The notes: a model not told the origin generated them from the sequence alone. A stretch of 64,000 nt of DNA from Stenotrophomonas sp. HITSZ_GD (GCF_029543105.1 NZ_JARQXB010000003.1:282776-346775), one strand, 5' to 3'; counted from the first letter of the stretch, positions 48,962-58,110 are shown. Numbers and translations are program-made.

Positions 48962-51900
48962 ATGAAACCCAAGAAAGCTGCTTCGAAATCGACCAAGGCC
49001 CCGGCAACCAAGTCCGGCGGCCAGCGTGTAGTTTCCCCGGTCAGCACGCAGGTGCAGGCCTTCAGCCTCGAACCGGTGTATGCAGCTTTGCGCAAGCGCT
49101 ACCCCGCCGCGCGCCAGCCCGAGGCGCAGGCGTTCGCCAGCGATTTCTACAAGCGCATGGAGTCCGACGAATTCCCGCACCACAGTGCCGAGGAATGGGC
49201 CGCGCTGGCGGCCGACACGCTGGAGTTCTTCCGCACCCGCAAGGCGGGCGTGGCCAGCGTGCGCGTGTTCAACCCCACGCAGAAGGCCAACGGCTGGGAA
49301 TCGCCGCACACCGTGCTGCAGATCGCCAACGACGACATGCCCTTCCTGGTGGATTCGGTGAGCATGGCGCTGGCCGAGATGGGCGTGGGCGTGCACGTGC
49401 TGGGCCATCCGGTGCTGCACGTCACCCGCGACCGCGCCGGCAAGCTGGCCACGGTGGGGCAGGGCAAGGCCGAATCGCTGATGGTGCTGGAGATCGACCG
49501 CCAGCCCGCCGAGGAAATGGCGCAGGTCGAGGCGAACATCCGCAAGGTGCTGGCCGAGGTGCGTGCCATCGTCGGCGACTGGGGCGCGATGCGCGAGAAG
49601 ATGCTCGGCCTGGCCGAGGACCTGGCCTCGCGCCGCCTGCCGGTGGACGACGACAGCCGCCACGAGGCGCAGGAATTCCTGCGCTGGGCCGCCACCGACC
49701 ACTTCACCTTCTTCGGCTACCGCGAGTACCGCGTGGAGAAGCGCGAGGGCGAGGACGTGCTGGCGCCGGTCGAGGACAGCGGCCTGGGCCTGATGCGCGG
49801 CAAGGACAAGTCGCCCGCGCGCCCGGTCAAGACGCTGGCCGCGCACGGCCTGAGCGCCGGCAACGGCCCGAAGGACGCGCTGATCCTCACCAAGACCAAC
49901 GCGCGTTCGCGCGTGCATCGCGCCGGCTACATGGATTACATCGGCGTGCTGGAGTACGACGCCAAGGGCCGCATCGTCGCCGAGCAGCGCTTCCTGGGCC
50001 TGTTCACCTCCAGCGCCTACAACCGCCGCCCGTGGGAAATCCCGCTGGTGCGCCGCCGCCACGACTACGTGATGGGCAAGTCCGGCCTGGCGCCGAGCAG
50101 CCACAGCGGCAAGGCGCTGCGCCACATCCTGGAGACCCTGCCGCGCGAGGAGCTGTTCCAGTCCAACGAGGAAGAGCTGTTCCGCACCGCGATGGGCATC
50201 CTCGGCCTGCAGGAGCGCGTGCGCAGCCGCCTGTTCCTGCGCCGCGACAAGTACAGCCGTTTCATTTCCGCGCTGGTCTACCTGCCGCGCGAGCGCTTCA
50301 ACACCGACGTGCGCCTGCGCATCGAGGCGCTGCTGAAGGAAGCGCTGCACGGCGAATACATCGATTCCAACGTGGTGCTCGGCGAGTCGCCGCTGGCGCA
50401 GCTGCACCTGATCGTGCGGCCCAAGGCCGGCGAGGCGCTGGAGTTCGACACCCGCGTGCTCGAGGACCGGCTCGCCCACCTGCTGCGCAACTGGCAGGAC
50501 GACCTGCGCGAGGCGCTGGTGGCCCGCCATGGCGAAGCCGCCGGCCTGCGCATGGCGGCCGCCTATGGCCGCGCGCTGCCGGCCGGTTACATCGAGGAAT
50601 CCACCACCGAGGCCGCCGCCAGCGACGTGGAGCACCTGGCCGCGCTGGCCGGCCCCGACGACCTGCACCTGAGCCTGCAGGCGGTGCGCCGCGAAGGCGG
50701 CGAGGGCCTGCGCCTGAAGCTGTACCGCCAGCTGGACGACATCCCGCTGTCGGACGCGCTGCCGATGATGGAGAACATGGGCCTGCGGGTGATTTCCGAG
50801 CGCCCGTACCGGCTGCAGGTCGGCGACACGCCGCTGTACATCCAGGACTTCGAGGTCGAGTCCACCGCCGGCGCGATCGATGCGGCCCAGGCCGATGCCG
50901 CCTTCGGCGAGGCGTTCGCGCGCATCTGGCACGGCGATGCCGAGAACGACGGCTTCAACCGCCTGATCCTTTCGGCGGGCCTGCATTGGCGCCAGGTCGC
51001 GCTGCTGCGCGGCTACTGCAAGTACCTGCTGCAGACCGGCGTGCCGTTCTCGCAGGCCTACGTCGAGCAGACCTTCCAGCACTACCCGTTGCTGGCGCGC
51101 CTGCTGGTGGAACTGTTCGAGGCCCGCTTCGACCCGGCCACCGGCAACGAGAGCAAGGCCGAGATCGCCGAGGGCCAGGCGCGCCTGAAGGCCGCGCTGG
51201 ACGTGTTCGCCGGTGGCGATGAGGCCACGCTCAAGGCGTTGCAGCCGGTGGTGGAGGCGCGCAAGGCCGACCGGGCCGCGCAGCAGGAGGCCACGCGCGC
51301 CGCGCTGCTCAAGCTGATGGACCGCGTCTCCAGCCTGGACGAGGACCGCATCCTGCGCAGCTTCATCGGCGTGATCGACGCCACCCTGCGCACCAGCTAT
51401 TACCAGACCGACGCGGCGGGCAACCACGCCCACTGCATCAGCTTCAAGTTCGATTCGGCCAAGGTGCCGGACCTGCCCAAGCCGCGCCCGTACCGCGAGA
51501 TCTTCGTCTACGGCCCGCGCGTGGAAGGCGTGCACCTGCGCTTCGGCGCGGTGGCGCGCGGCGGCCTGCGCTGGTCGGACCGCCGCGAGGATTTCCGCAC
51601 CGAGGTGCTGGGCCTGGTGAAGGCGCAGATGGTGAAAAACACCGTCATCGTGCCGGTCGGCGCGAAGGGCGGCTTCTTCTGCAAGCGCCCGCCGGCGTCC
51701 GGCGAGCGCGACGCGGTGCAGGCCGAGGGCATCGCCTGCTACAAGCTGTTCATCCAGGGCCTGCTGGACATCACCGACAACATCGTCGGCAACAAGATCG
51801 TGCCGCCGCCGCAGGTGGTGCGCCACGACCAGGACGACCCGTACCTGGTGGTCGCCGCCGACAAGGGCACCGCGACCTTCTCCGACATCGCCAACGGCCT

Positions 51901-53959
51901 GGCCATCGCGCACGGCTTCTGGATGGGCGATGCGTTCGCCTCCGGCGGCTCGGTGGGCTATGACCACAAGGGCATGGGCATCACCGCGCGCGGTGCGTGG
52001 GAGTCGGTCAAGCGCCACTTCCGCGCGCTGGGCCGCGATTGCCAGAACGAGGACTTCAGCGTCGTCGGCATCGGCGACATGTCCGGCGACGTATTCGGCA
52101 ACGGCATGCTGCTCTCGCGGCACATCCGCCTGGTCGCCGCGTTCGACCACCGCCACATCTTCCTGGACCCGACCCCGGACGCGGAGACCTCCTTCGTCGA
52201 GCGCGAGCGCATGTTCAAGCTGCCGCGCTCCAGTTGGGCCGACTACGACGCCAAGCTGATCAGCAAGGGCGGCGGCGTGTACCCGCGCACGCTCAAGTCC
52301 ATCGAGATCACCCCGCAGGTGCGCGAGGTGCTGGGCCTGGACGCGGCGGTGAAGAGCCTGTCGCCCACCGAACTGATGAGTGCCATCCTCAAGGCGCCGG
52401 TGGACCTGTTCTGGAACGGCGGCATCGGCACCTACGTCAAGGCATCCACCGAGACCCACGCCGACGTGGGCGACCGCGCCAACAACGGCCTGCGCGTCAA
52501 CGGCGGCGAGCTGCGCTGCAAGGTGGTGGGCGAGGGCGGCAACCTGGGCCTGACCCAGCTGGGCCGCATCGAGGCCGAACAGCAGGCCGGCGTGCTGCTC
52601 AACACCGACTTCATCGACAACTCCGCCGGCGTGGACACCTCCGACCACGAGGTGAACATCAAGATCCTGCTCAACGCCGTCGTGCAGGACAAGAAGCTCA
52701 CGGTGGACGCCCGCAACAAGCTGCTGGCCTCGATGACCGACGAGGTGGCCGAGCTGGTGCTGTGGGACAACTACCGCCAGAACCAGGCCATCAGCCTGAT
52801 GGAGCGGATGAGCGTCAAGCGCCTGGGCTCCAAGCAGCACTTCATCCGCACGCTGGAGCAGCAGGGCCTGCTTGATCGCCAGATCGAGTTCCTGCCCTCC
52901 GACGCCGAGCTGTCCGCGCGCAAGGCGCGTGGCCAGGGCCTGACCCGTCCGGAGCTGGCGGTGCTGCTGTCCTACTCCAAGCTGGTGGCCTTCCAGCAAC
53001 TGCTGGAATCGGACATCCCCGAGGACCCGTACCTGTCCAAGGAACTGCAGCGCTACTTCCCCAAGCCGCTGCAGAAGAAGTACGCCGACGCGATGGAGAA
53101 GCACCGCCTGAAGCGCGAGATCATCGCCACGGCGGTCACCAACACCACCATCAACCGCATGGGCGCCACCTTCCTGATGCGCATGCAGGAGGACACCGGC
53201 CGCAGCATCGCCGAGGTCGCCAAGGCGTACACGATCAGCCGCGAAACGCTCGATGCGCGCTCGCTGTGGACGCAGATCGACGCGCTCGACGGCAAGGTGC
53301 CCGAGTCGGTGCAGATCGACGCGCTGGAAGTGATCTGGAAGCTGCAGCGCTCGTTCGTGCGCTGGCTGCTGTTCCGCCCGGGCGCCATGCCGGGCATCAC
53401 CGCCGCGGTGGAGCGTTACCACGGCCCGTTCAACGACATCCGTGTCGCTTCCGGCGTGCTGGGCGACTCGCAGCGCCCGGCCTACCTGGCCAGCGTGCAG
53501 GAGTGGAAGGACAAGGGCCTGCCGCCGGCGCTGGCGCAGCAGCTGTCCGAGCTGCGCTACCTGGAGCCGGCGTTCGACATCATCGAGCTGGCACGTACGC
53601 GCAAGCTCAAGCCGGTGGACGTGTCCAAGGTCCACTTCCGCCTGGGCGAAGCGCTTCAGCTGCCGTGGCTGTTCGAGCAGATCGACGCGCTGGAGGTCAA
53701 CGGCCGCTGGCATGCCGTGGCCCGTGGCGTGCTGCGCGACGAACTGGCCGCCCACCAGCGCAACCTCGCCGGCCAGGTGCTGTCGATGCCCGGCGCCAAC
53801 GCCGAGACCAAGGTGGCCCGCTGGATGGAGCGTGACGACTCCAGCCTGCGTTTCACCCTCTCGATGCTGCAGGAACTGGCCGCGCAGAAGACGCTGGACT
53901 ACCCGACCGTCTCGGTCGCGGTGCAGCGCCTCGGCCAGCTGGCGGCGCACGGGCTGTAA
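48962..53959 (+). CDS. NAD-specific glutamate dehydrogenase, large (GDH-180 class)
   Basis: A 1665-residue cytoplasmic enzyme of the large NAD-GDH (L_180) class that oxidatively deaminates glutamate to 2-oxoglutarate and ammonia (EC 1.4.1.2). N-terminal half: regulatory ACT-like regions (MPFLVDSVSMALAEMGVGVH, DHFTFFGYREY). C-terminal catalytic half: FGAVARGGLRWSDRREDFRTE, VPVGAKGGFFCKRP, VVAADKGTATFSDIANGLA, GYDHKGMGITARGAWESVKR, WNGGIGTYVKAS and VGEGGNLGLTQLGRIE. The ATG at 48962 begins a Lys/Ala-rich tip. Ordinary length for the class. It links the hut and peptide breakdown genes of this window to central metabolism; in its class such enzymes are often allosterically controlled, which the sequence alone does not show. 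Confidence 0.96.
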   Translation: MKPKKAASKSTKAPATKSGGQRVVSPVSTQVQAFSLEPVYAALRKRYPAARQPEAQAFASDFYKRMESDEFPHHSAEEWAALAADTLEFFRTRKAGVASVRVFNPTQKANGWESPHTVLQIANDDMPFLVDSVSMALAEMGVGVHVLGHPVLHVTRDRAGKLATVGQGKAESLMVLEIDRQPAEEMAQVEANIRKVLAEVRAIVGDWGAMREKMLGLAEDLASRRLPVDDDSRHEAQEFLRWAATDHFTFFGYREYRVEKREGEDVLAPVEDSGLGLMRGKDKSPARPVKTLAAHGLSAGNGPKDALILTKTNARSRVHRAGYMDYIGVLEYDAKGRIVAEQRFLGLFTSSAYNRRPWEIPLVRRRHDYVMGKSGLAPSSHSGKALRHILETLPREELFQSNEEELFRTAMGILGLQERVRSRLFLRRDKYSRFISALVYLPRERFNTDVRLRIEALLKEALHGEYIDSNVVLGESPLAQLHLIVRPKAGEALEFDTRVLEDRLAHLLRNWQDDLREALVARHGEAAGLRMAAAYGRALPAGYIEESTTEAAASDVEHLAALAGPDDLHLSLQAVRREGGEGLRLKLYRQLDDIPLSDALPMMENMGLRVISERPYRLQVGDTPLYIQDFEVESTAGAIDAAQADAAFGEAFARIWHGDAENDGFNRLILSAGLHWRQVALLRGYCKYLLQTGVPFSQAYVEQTFQHYPLLARLLVELFEARFDPATGNESKAEIAEGQARLKAALDVFAGGDEATLKALQPVVEARKADRAAQQEATRAALLKLMDRVSSLDEDRILRSFIGVIDATLRTSYYQTDAAGNHAHCISFKFDSAKVPDLPKPRPYREIFVYGPRVEGVHLRFGAVARGGLRWSDRREDFRTEVLGLVKAQMVKNTVIVPVGAKGGFFCKRPPASGERDAVQAEGIACYKLFIQGLLDITDNIVGNKIVPPPQVVRHDQDDPYLVVAADKGTATFSDIANGLAIAHGFWMGDAFASGGSVGYDHKGMGITARGAWESVKRHFRALGRDCQNEDFSVVGIGDMSGDVFGNGMLLSRHIRLVAAFDHRHIFLDPTPDAETSFVERERMFKLPRSSWADYDAKLISKGGGVYPRTLKSIEITPQVREVLGLDAAVKSLSPTELMSAILKAPVDLFWNGGIGTYVKASTETHADVGDRANNGLRVNGGELRCKVVGEGGNLGLTQLGRIEAEQQAGVLLNTDFIDNSAGVDTSDHEVNIKILLNAVVQDKKLTVDARNKLLASMTDEVAELVLWDNYRQNQAISLMERMSVKRLGSKQHFIRTLEQQGLLDRQIEFLPSDAELSARKARGQGLTRPELAVLLSYSKLVAFQQLLESDIPEDPYLSKELQRYFPKPLQKKYADAMEKHRLKREIIATAVTNTTINRMGATFLMRMQEDTGRSIAEVAKAYTISRETLDARSLWTQIDALDGKVPESVQIDALEVIWKLQRSFVRWLLFRPGAMPGITAAVERYHGPFNDIRVASGVLGDSQRPAYLASVQEWKDKGLPPALAQQLSELRYLEPAFDIIELARTRKLKPVDVSKVHFRLGEALQLPWLFEQIDALEVNGRWHAVARGVLRDELAAHQRNLAGQVLSMPGANAETKVARWMERDDSSLRFTLSMLQELAAQKTLDYPTVSVAVQRLGQLAAHGL

Positions 53960-53965
53960 GCCCGT

Positions 53966-53993
53966 GGTCGGGCCCGCGTTTGCGGGCCCGACC
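53966..53993 (+). terminator. Stem-loop directly after gdh
   Basis: A perfect 12-bp stem GGTCGGGCCCGC / GCGGGCCCGACC with loop GTTT begins six bases after the gdh stop. There is no T-run, so its role as terminator is uncertain; it may stabilise the mRNA end. A better terminator lies at 54106-54134. Confidence 0.55.
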
Positions 53994-54105
53994 CAGACGT
54001 CTTGCAAGCAAGACTTCTGGCGCCGCAGTGCCTGGCTTCCCTATCCCCGCGGCTTCGCCGCGCCCCCTTAACAGAAGGGGGCTCTCCACCAGATGAATCA
54101 CGAGT

Positions 54106-54134
54106 AGGCCGACGCAATGCGTCGGCCTTTGCTT
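54106..54134 (+). terminator. Rho-independent terminator downstream of gdh
   Basis: An 11-bp perfect stem AGGCCGACGCA / TGCGTCGGCCT followed by TTTGCTTTT. It is well formed for rightward transcription and probably ends the gdh message about 150 bases past the stop codon. Confidence 0.75.
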
Positions 54135-54174
54135 TTCGCGAAAAAAAAGGAATCGGGCGGGCATGAACGCCTGG

Positions 54175-54283
54175 GGTGGCCGGGGCGGGGCGCCCCTCGG
54201 GACCGTAGGCGACATGGATGTCGCCTACGAGCCCCATGGATGGGTTCACCGCGTGTCCCGATGGGCGCCCCGCCCCGGCCGCC
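54175..54283. repeat. Compound cruciform-like repeat with nested hairpins
   Basis: Outer arms of 28 bp (54175-54202 and 54256-54283) pair with two mismatches. Inside lie a perfect 12-bp hairpin, CGTAGGCGACAT / ATGTCGCCTACG with loop GG (54204-54229), and a smaller CCCAT-GG-ATGGG hairpin (54233-54244). Folded as RNA or extruded as DNA it would be a three-way structure. No gene is present. It lies in the 429-bp gap 53960-54388 between gdh and nadK. Confidence 0.8.
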
Positions 54284-54300
54284 GCACGCAGAACCAGACA

Positions 54301-54351
54301 CCGCCCGATCCAACACCGCCCGATCCAACACCGCCCGATCCAACACCGCCC
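54301..54351. repeat. 15-bp tandem repeat upstream of nadK
   Basis: Three exact copies of CCGCCCGATCCAACA followed by a partial fourth (CCGCCCC). The array ends about 37 bases upstream of the nadK ATG, just before GTATATGCT, which could hold the -10. Copy number may vary between strains and alter promoter spacing. It is a short satellite, not a CRISPR. Confidence 0.85.
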
Positions 54352-54388
54352 CCTCGTATATGCTGACCACCGATCCACGGAGCCGAAG

Positions 54389-55159
54389 ATGAGCGCATCC
54401 CCCCGCATCGCCTTCCTAGCCAGCAACACCGACGCGGCGCAACGCGCGCGCGCCGATTACGCCGCCCGTTACGGCGATCACCCCACCGACGAGGCCGAGG
54501 TGCTGTGCGCGCTCGGTGGCGACGGCTTCATGCTGCAGACGCTGCATCGCCATGGCGGCTCGGGCAAACCCGTGTTCGGCATGAAACTCGGCTCCATCGG
54601 CTTCCTGATGAACCAGTTCCGCGACGACGACCTGATCGAGCGCCTCGCCCGCGCCGAACCGGCCCACTTGCGCCCGCTGGAAATGCTCGCCCAGACCGAA
54701 TCGGGCACCACCACCGGCTCGCTCGCCTACAATGAGGTTTCCCTGCTGCGCCAAACCCGCCAGGCCGCGCACCTGCGCATCGACCTCAACGGCCAGACCC
54801 GCATCGAGGAATTGATCGGCGATGGCGTGCTCGTCTCCACGCCGGCCGGCAGCACTGCCTACAACTACTCCGCGCACGGGCCGATCCTGCCGCTGGGCTC
54901 GCACACGCTGGCCCTGACCCCCATCGCCCCGTACCGCCCGCGGCGCTGGCGCGGCGCCATCCTCAAGGCCGACACCGAAGTGCGCCTGCAGGTGCTGGAC
55001 CCGTACAAGCGCCCGGTGAGCGTCACCGCCGACTCGCACGAGACCCGCGACGTGGTCGAGGTCACCATCCGCGAATCGCGCGAACACCGCGTCACCTTGC
55101 TGTTCGACCCCGAGCACAACCTGGAAGAGCGCATCCTCAGCGAGCAGTTCGTCGTCTGA
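54389..55159 (+). CDS. nadK: NAD kinase
   Basis: NadK (EC 2.7.1.23) makes NADP from NAD. The protein has 256 residues, somewhat shorter than the E. coli enzyme (292) and matching the compact xanthomonad form. Seen: [17 protein letters not shown] with GGDG at 43-46, [44 protein letters not shown] and [15 protein letters not shown]. The ATG at 54389 begins [13 protein letters not shown]; the frame is open upstream only through the tandem repeat. The next gene, a nucleotidase, starts 61 bases on. Confidence 0.95.
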   Translation: MSASPRIAFLASNTDAAQRARADYAARYGDHPTDEAEVLCALGGDGFMLQTLHRHGGSGKPVFGMKLGSIGFLMNQFRDDDLIERLARAEPAHLRPLEMLAQTESGTTTGSLAYNEVSLLRQTRQAAHLRIDLNGQTRIEELIGDGVLVSTPAGSTAYNYSAHGPILPLGSHTLALTPIAPYRPRRWRGAILKADTEVRLQVLDPYKRPVSVTADSHETRDVVEVTIRESREHRVTLLFDPEHNLEERILSEQFVV

Positions 55160-55220
55160 GCGGCCGGCGAGCCCGGACTGCGGCACAATGGCCGCGCATT
55201 CCCTTCGATTTCCCTGGAAG

Positions 55221-56174
55221 ATGGCCGACAACACCCCCCGCCTGCTGACCGTCGCGGTGACCTCGCGCGCACTGTTCGACCTGGAGGAGGGTCACGCGCT
55301 GTTCGAACGCGAAGGCGTGGAGGCCTATGCCGCCTACCAGCGCGACCACGAGGACGACATCCTGCGCCCCGGCGTCGCCTTCCCGGTGGTGCGCAAGCTG
55401 CTGGCGCTCAACGAGGGCGCGCCGCCGGATACGCCACGGGTCGAGGTGATCCTGCTCTCGCGCAACTCGGCCGACACCGGGCTGCGCATCTTCAATTCGA
55501 TCCAGCATTACGAGCTGGGCATCGTGCGCGCCACGTTCACCTCCGGCGAAGCCACCTGGCCCTACGTCAAGCCGTTCGGCACCGACCTGTTCCTGTCGGC
55601 CAACCCGGAATCGGTGCGTCGCGCGCTGGCCCATGGCGTGGCGGCGGCGACGATCCTGCCGCGCGGGCGCGAGGAAGTGGTGGAGGCCGCACGCCCGGAT
55701 GGCGACCCGCATGCCCGCCAGCTGCGCATCGCCTTCGACGGCGACGCGGTGATCTTCGGCGACGAGAGCGAGCGCATCTCGCGCGAACAGGGCGTGGAGG
55801 CGTTTGGCCGCCACGAGCGCGAGAACGCGCGCGAGCCGCTGACCGGCGGCCCGTTCCGCAACTTCCTTTCCGCGCTGCATGCATTGCAGGCCGCGTTCCC
55901 TGCCGGCGAGGCCTCGCCGATCCGCACCGCGCTGGTCACCGCGCGTTCGGCGCCGGCGCACGAGCGGGTGATCCGCACGCTGCGCGAATGGGGCGTGCGC
56001 CTGGACGAGGCGCTGTTCCTCGGTGGCCGCCACAAGGGTCCGTTCCTGGCCGCGTTCGGCGCCGATATCTTCTTCGACGATTCGCAGCACAACATCGACA
56101 GCGCCCGCCAGCACCAGCACGTCGCCGCCGGCCACGTGCCGCACGGCGTGGCGAACGACCCGCGCCCGCAATGA
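55221..56174 (+). CDS. Cytosolic 5'-nucleotidase (PF06189 family)
   Basis: A 317-residue member of the 5-nucleotidase family. Seen: LTVAVTSRALFDLEEGHALF, the acidic YQRDHEDDILRPGVAFP, VEVILLSRNSADTGLRIFNS, FTSGEATWPYVKPFGTDLFL and the C-terminal FLGGRHKGPFLAAFGADIFF then DDSQHNID, the last likely holding metal Asp residues. It probably dephosphorylates nucleoside monophosphates in the cytoplasm. The ATG at 55221 begins MADNTPRLL; an ATG at 55188 is possible but non-conserved. Its stop overlaps the next start by four bases. Confidence 0.88.
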   Translation: MADNTPRLLTVAVTSRALFDLEEGHALFEREGVEAYAAYQRDHEDDILRPGVAFPVVRKLLALNEGAPPDTPRVEVILLSRNSADTGLRIFNSIQHYELGIVRATFTSGEATWPYVKPFGTDLFLSANPESVRRALAHGVAAATILPRGREEVVEAARPDGDPHARQLRIAFDGDAVIFGDESERISREQGVEAFGRHERENAREPLTGGPFRNFLSALHALQAAFPAGEASPIRTALVTARSAPAHERVIRTLREWGVRLDEALFLGGRHKGPFLAAFGADIFFDDSQHNIDSARQHQHVAAGHVPHGVANDPRPQ

Positions 56175-56890
56175 AGCGCGCCGGGTCCGGCGCCTACCTG
56201 CGCCGTAGCGGGCCATTCCTGGAGTTGCAGTTCGAAGGCGCGGTGACCCAGACGCGCATGCTGCGCTGGGCGCCCGACGTGTTGTGGGTGGGCTATACAC
56301 GCAGCATGCTGGCCGCGTTGTGGCTGCATCCGGCGCCGCGCTGGATCGGCATCGTCGGGCTGGGCGGCGGGGCGCAGGTGAAGTTCCTGCACCGGCATCT
56401 GCCGCTGGCGCGGCTGGACGTGGTGGAGAACGACGCCGGCGTGCTGGGGCTGCGCGACGCCTTCCGCATCCCGCGCGACGACGCCCGCCTGCAGGTGGTG
56501 CAGGGCGATGGCGCCGCCTGGCTGCGCGATCACCCGGGGGCGTTCGATGTGCTGCTGCTGGACGCCTACGACGCCGGCGGCATTCCCGCCCACATGGGCA
56601 GCCACGGCTTCCATGCGCTGTGCCGGGACGCGCTGACGCCCGGGGGCGTGATGGCCAGCAACCTCTACGACACCGATTTGCGCGCGCACGAGGCACGCCT
56701 GCGCCAGGTCTTCGGCGGGCAATGCCTGCGCCTGCCCGAGCCGGGCATGAGCAACGAGGTCGCGTTCGCGTGGCGGGGCACCCCCACGCCACCGCCCGCA
56801 TCGCAGTGGCTGCGGACGTGGGGGTTGTCCGCGCGTTGGCAACTGCGCGGTGGCGTACAGCGGCTGGCGCGGGCCTGGGCGCGCCGCTGA
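56171..56890 (+). CDS. Spermidine synthase-like protein
   Basis: A 239-residue protein with the spermidine-synthase Rossmann fold. Seen: IGIVGLGGGAQVKFLHRHLP (GGGxG-type cofactor loop), RLDVVENDAGVLGLRDAF, FDVLLLDAYDAGGIPAHMGS (DAY motif, catalytic Asp position) and GGVMASNLYD. It lacks the N-terminal beta domain of true SpeE, and such short relatives often have no proven activity. The ATG overlaps the nucleotidase stop (ATGA), so they are coupled; a shared pathway is not obvious. Confidence 0.85.
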   Translation: MKRAGSGAYLRRSGPFLELQFEGAVTQTRMLRWAPDVLWVGYTRSMLAALWLHPAPRWIGIVGLGGGAQVKFLHRHLPLARLDVVENDAGVLGLRDAFRIPRDDARLQVVQGDGAAWLRDHPGAFDVLLLDAYDAGGIPAHMGSHGFHALCRDALTPGGVMASNLYDTDLRAHEARLRQVFGGQCLRLPEPGMSNEVAFAWRGTPTPPPASQWLRTWGLSARWQLRGGVQRLARAWARR

Positions 56891-56894
56891 GCGG

Positions 56895-56947
56895 TTGTCC
56901 ACACCGGGTGTGGATGCGCGGTGGGCCAACATGTGGATAACCTTCGC
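56895..56947. repeat. Three-DnaA-box-like dispersed element, copy 2
   Basis: TTGTCCACA (56895-56903), TGTGGATGC (56909-56917) and TGTGGATAA (56932-56940), the last an exact complement of the DnaA box TTATCCACA. Spacing between box starts, 14 and 23 bases, is identical to copy 1 at 43412. It lies in the 116-bp convergent gap after the spermidine-synthase-like gene and before the end of the DUF2939 gene. Confidence 0.65.
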
Positions 56948-57006
56948 CCGCCCTTGCGGTAGCGGCGTCTTGAACGGGTTGGCGAAAGAATCGCCAGTGC
57001 GTGCGG

Positions 57007-57561
57007 TCAGGGCGGCGAATCGGCCAGCGGCAGGCGGATATCGGTCAGCCGCCAGAGCAGGCCTTGCCGGTCCAGCACGAACACGACCGGCTCGCCGTCG
57101 GGCGTGTGCACCGTAGCGGTGAAGCGCGAGGTGGACGCGTAGCGAGTGACCGCGTGCGCCAGCGGCCGTGCCGGCATCGGGCGGGACCACGTATCGCCGT
57201 CGAGCGTCTCGCCACTGGCGCGCTTCCACAGCTGGTGGCCCTGCAGCAGCGCGCCGATGCCCAGCGGCGTGACCAGCGCATCCACGCCGGCACCGGTGAG
57301 GCCGCCCGCCAGCTGCAGGGCGATCCCGCCGAGCAGGCTGGACTGCGTGCCGATGCCCGCGCGGCGCACAACGTAGTCATCCAGCTGCGCCTTGAGGTTG
57401 GCGCGCAGGCGCGGGAAGTCCACGTGGCGATCGAGCGCGGCGGTGTCCTGGCGTTCGATGGCCTGGCTGATGCCGCGGAGGGCCAGGTACGGGCCGGCGA
57501 CGACATACGCGCCGAGGGCGAGCAGGGCCAGGAGCGGGACGATCCACCACAGCTTCTTCAT
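57007..57561 (-). CDS. DUF2939-family membrane-anchored protein
   Basis: A 184-residue protein of the DUF2939 family, common in xanthomonads and of unknown role. An N-terminal membrane anchor (residues 3-25, KLWWIVPLLALLALGAYVVA) is followed by a periplasmic domain: YLALRGISQAIERQDTAALD, HVDFPRLRANLKAQLDDYVV, GGLTGAGVDALVTPLGIGAL and FTATVHTPDGEPVVFVLDRQ. The ATG at 57561 begins MKKLWW. It stands alone, reading left, with the DnaA-box-like element beyond its stop. Confidence 0.85.
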   Translation of the reverse strand: MKKLWWIVPLLALLALGAYVVAGPYLALRGISQAIERQDTAALDRHVDFPRLRANLKAQLDDYVVRRAGIGTQSSLLGGIALQLAGGLTGAGVDALVTPLGIGALLQGHQLWKRASGETLDGDTWSRPMPARPLAHAVTRYASTSRFTATVHTPDGEPVVFVLDRQGLLWRLTDIRLPLADSPP

Positions 57562-57766
57562 GCGTGCATTCCAATGAGGCAGCACGGGCGACGGGCCCGG
57601 GTGGGCTGGGAAGGGTCGCCCGATTATGCAGAATCGTCCGGTGCCGGCGTGGCGCGCCGACGCGCCGCGCCGGCATTTTCACGATTCATCCACGCACCGC
57701 GTCGCCATGATGCAAGAGGCAGACAGGCCGCTCTATTCCGGTATCCCCGGACAAAGGAGGATGGGA

Positions 57767-58036
57767 ATGTTCCTGACCAAGAAGAACCTGGCGACGGCGC
57801 GTGCGGTTGGCGTGGCCATTCTCGCCACGGCGATGTTTTCCGGTTGCGCCACCTACCGCGATGAGTTCGCCACGATCAACTCACGCCTGGACCAACTTGA
57901 CGCGAAGGTGCAAAACGCCGCACAGAGCGCCGAATCGGCCAACCAGTCGGCGCAGCAAGCCAACCAGCGGCTGGACCAGATCGAAGGCCGCGTCCAGAGG
58001 CTGGAATCGTCGCCCCGCCGCGTGCCGCGCGGCTGA
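57767..58036 (+). CDS. Lpp-like small alanine-zipper lipoprotein
   Basis: An 89-residue lipoprotein. Signal peptide with lipobox MFSGC (Cys27), then CATYRDEFATINSRLDQLDA, a predicted coiled coil with Ala/Ser/Asn-rich heptads (KVQNAAQSAESANQSAQQAN, RLDQIEGRVQRLE). It resembles Braun-type Lpp but ends PRRVPRG, with no C-terminal lysine for peptidoglycan linkage. AAAGGAGG at 57753-57760 favours ATG 57767 over ATG 57761. A hairpin terminator follows, then a YkuD-domain gene. Confidence 0.88.
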   Translation: MFLTKKNLATARAVGVAILATAMFSGCATYRDEFATINSRLDQLDAKVQNAAQSAESANQSAQQANQRLDQIEGRVQRLESSPRRVPRG

Positions 58037-58073
58037 TCGCCCTGCCTAGCTGCGGGCGAGTTCGTTGACCACC

Positions 58074-58110
58074 GGAGCGGTGGCCTTCGCGGGCCACCGG
58101 CTCCTTCTTC
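58074..58110 (+). terminator. Terminator after Lpp-like gene
   Basis: An imperfect stem (GGAGCGGTGGCC paired with GGCCACCGGCTCC, one bulge) closes on TTCGCG and is followed by TTCTTCTGT. It would stop the lipoprotein transcript before the YkuD-domain gene. Confidence 0.65.

Noticed and set aside
48599..54007. A continuous open frame of about 1800 codons on the minus strand across the glutamate dehydrogenase gene
   Set aside because: It is an antisense shadow produced by high third-position GC. Its translation is low-complexity His/Arg/Val/Ala-rich with no family motif, while the plus strand encodes an intact enzyme.
54301..54351. CRISPR array
   Set aside because: The repeat units are directly adjacent without spacers and only 15 bp long; it is a short tandem repeat.
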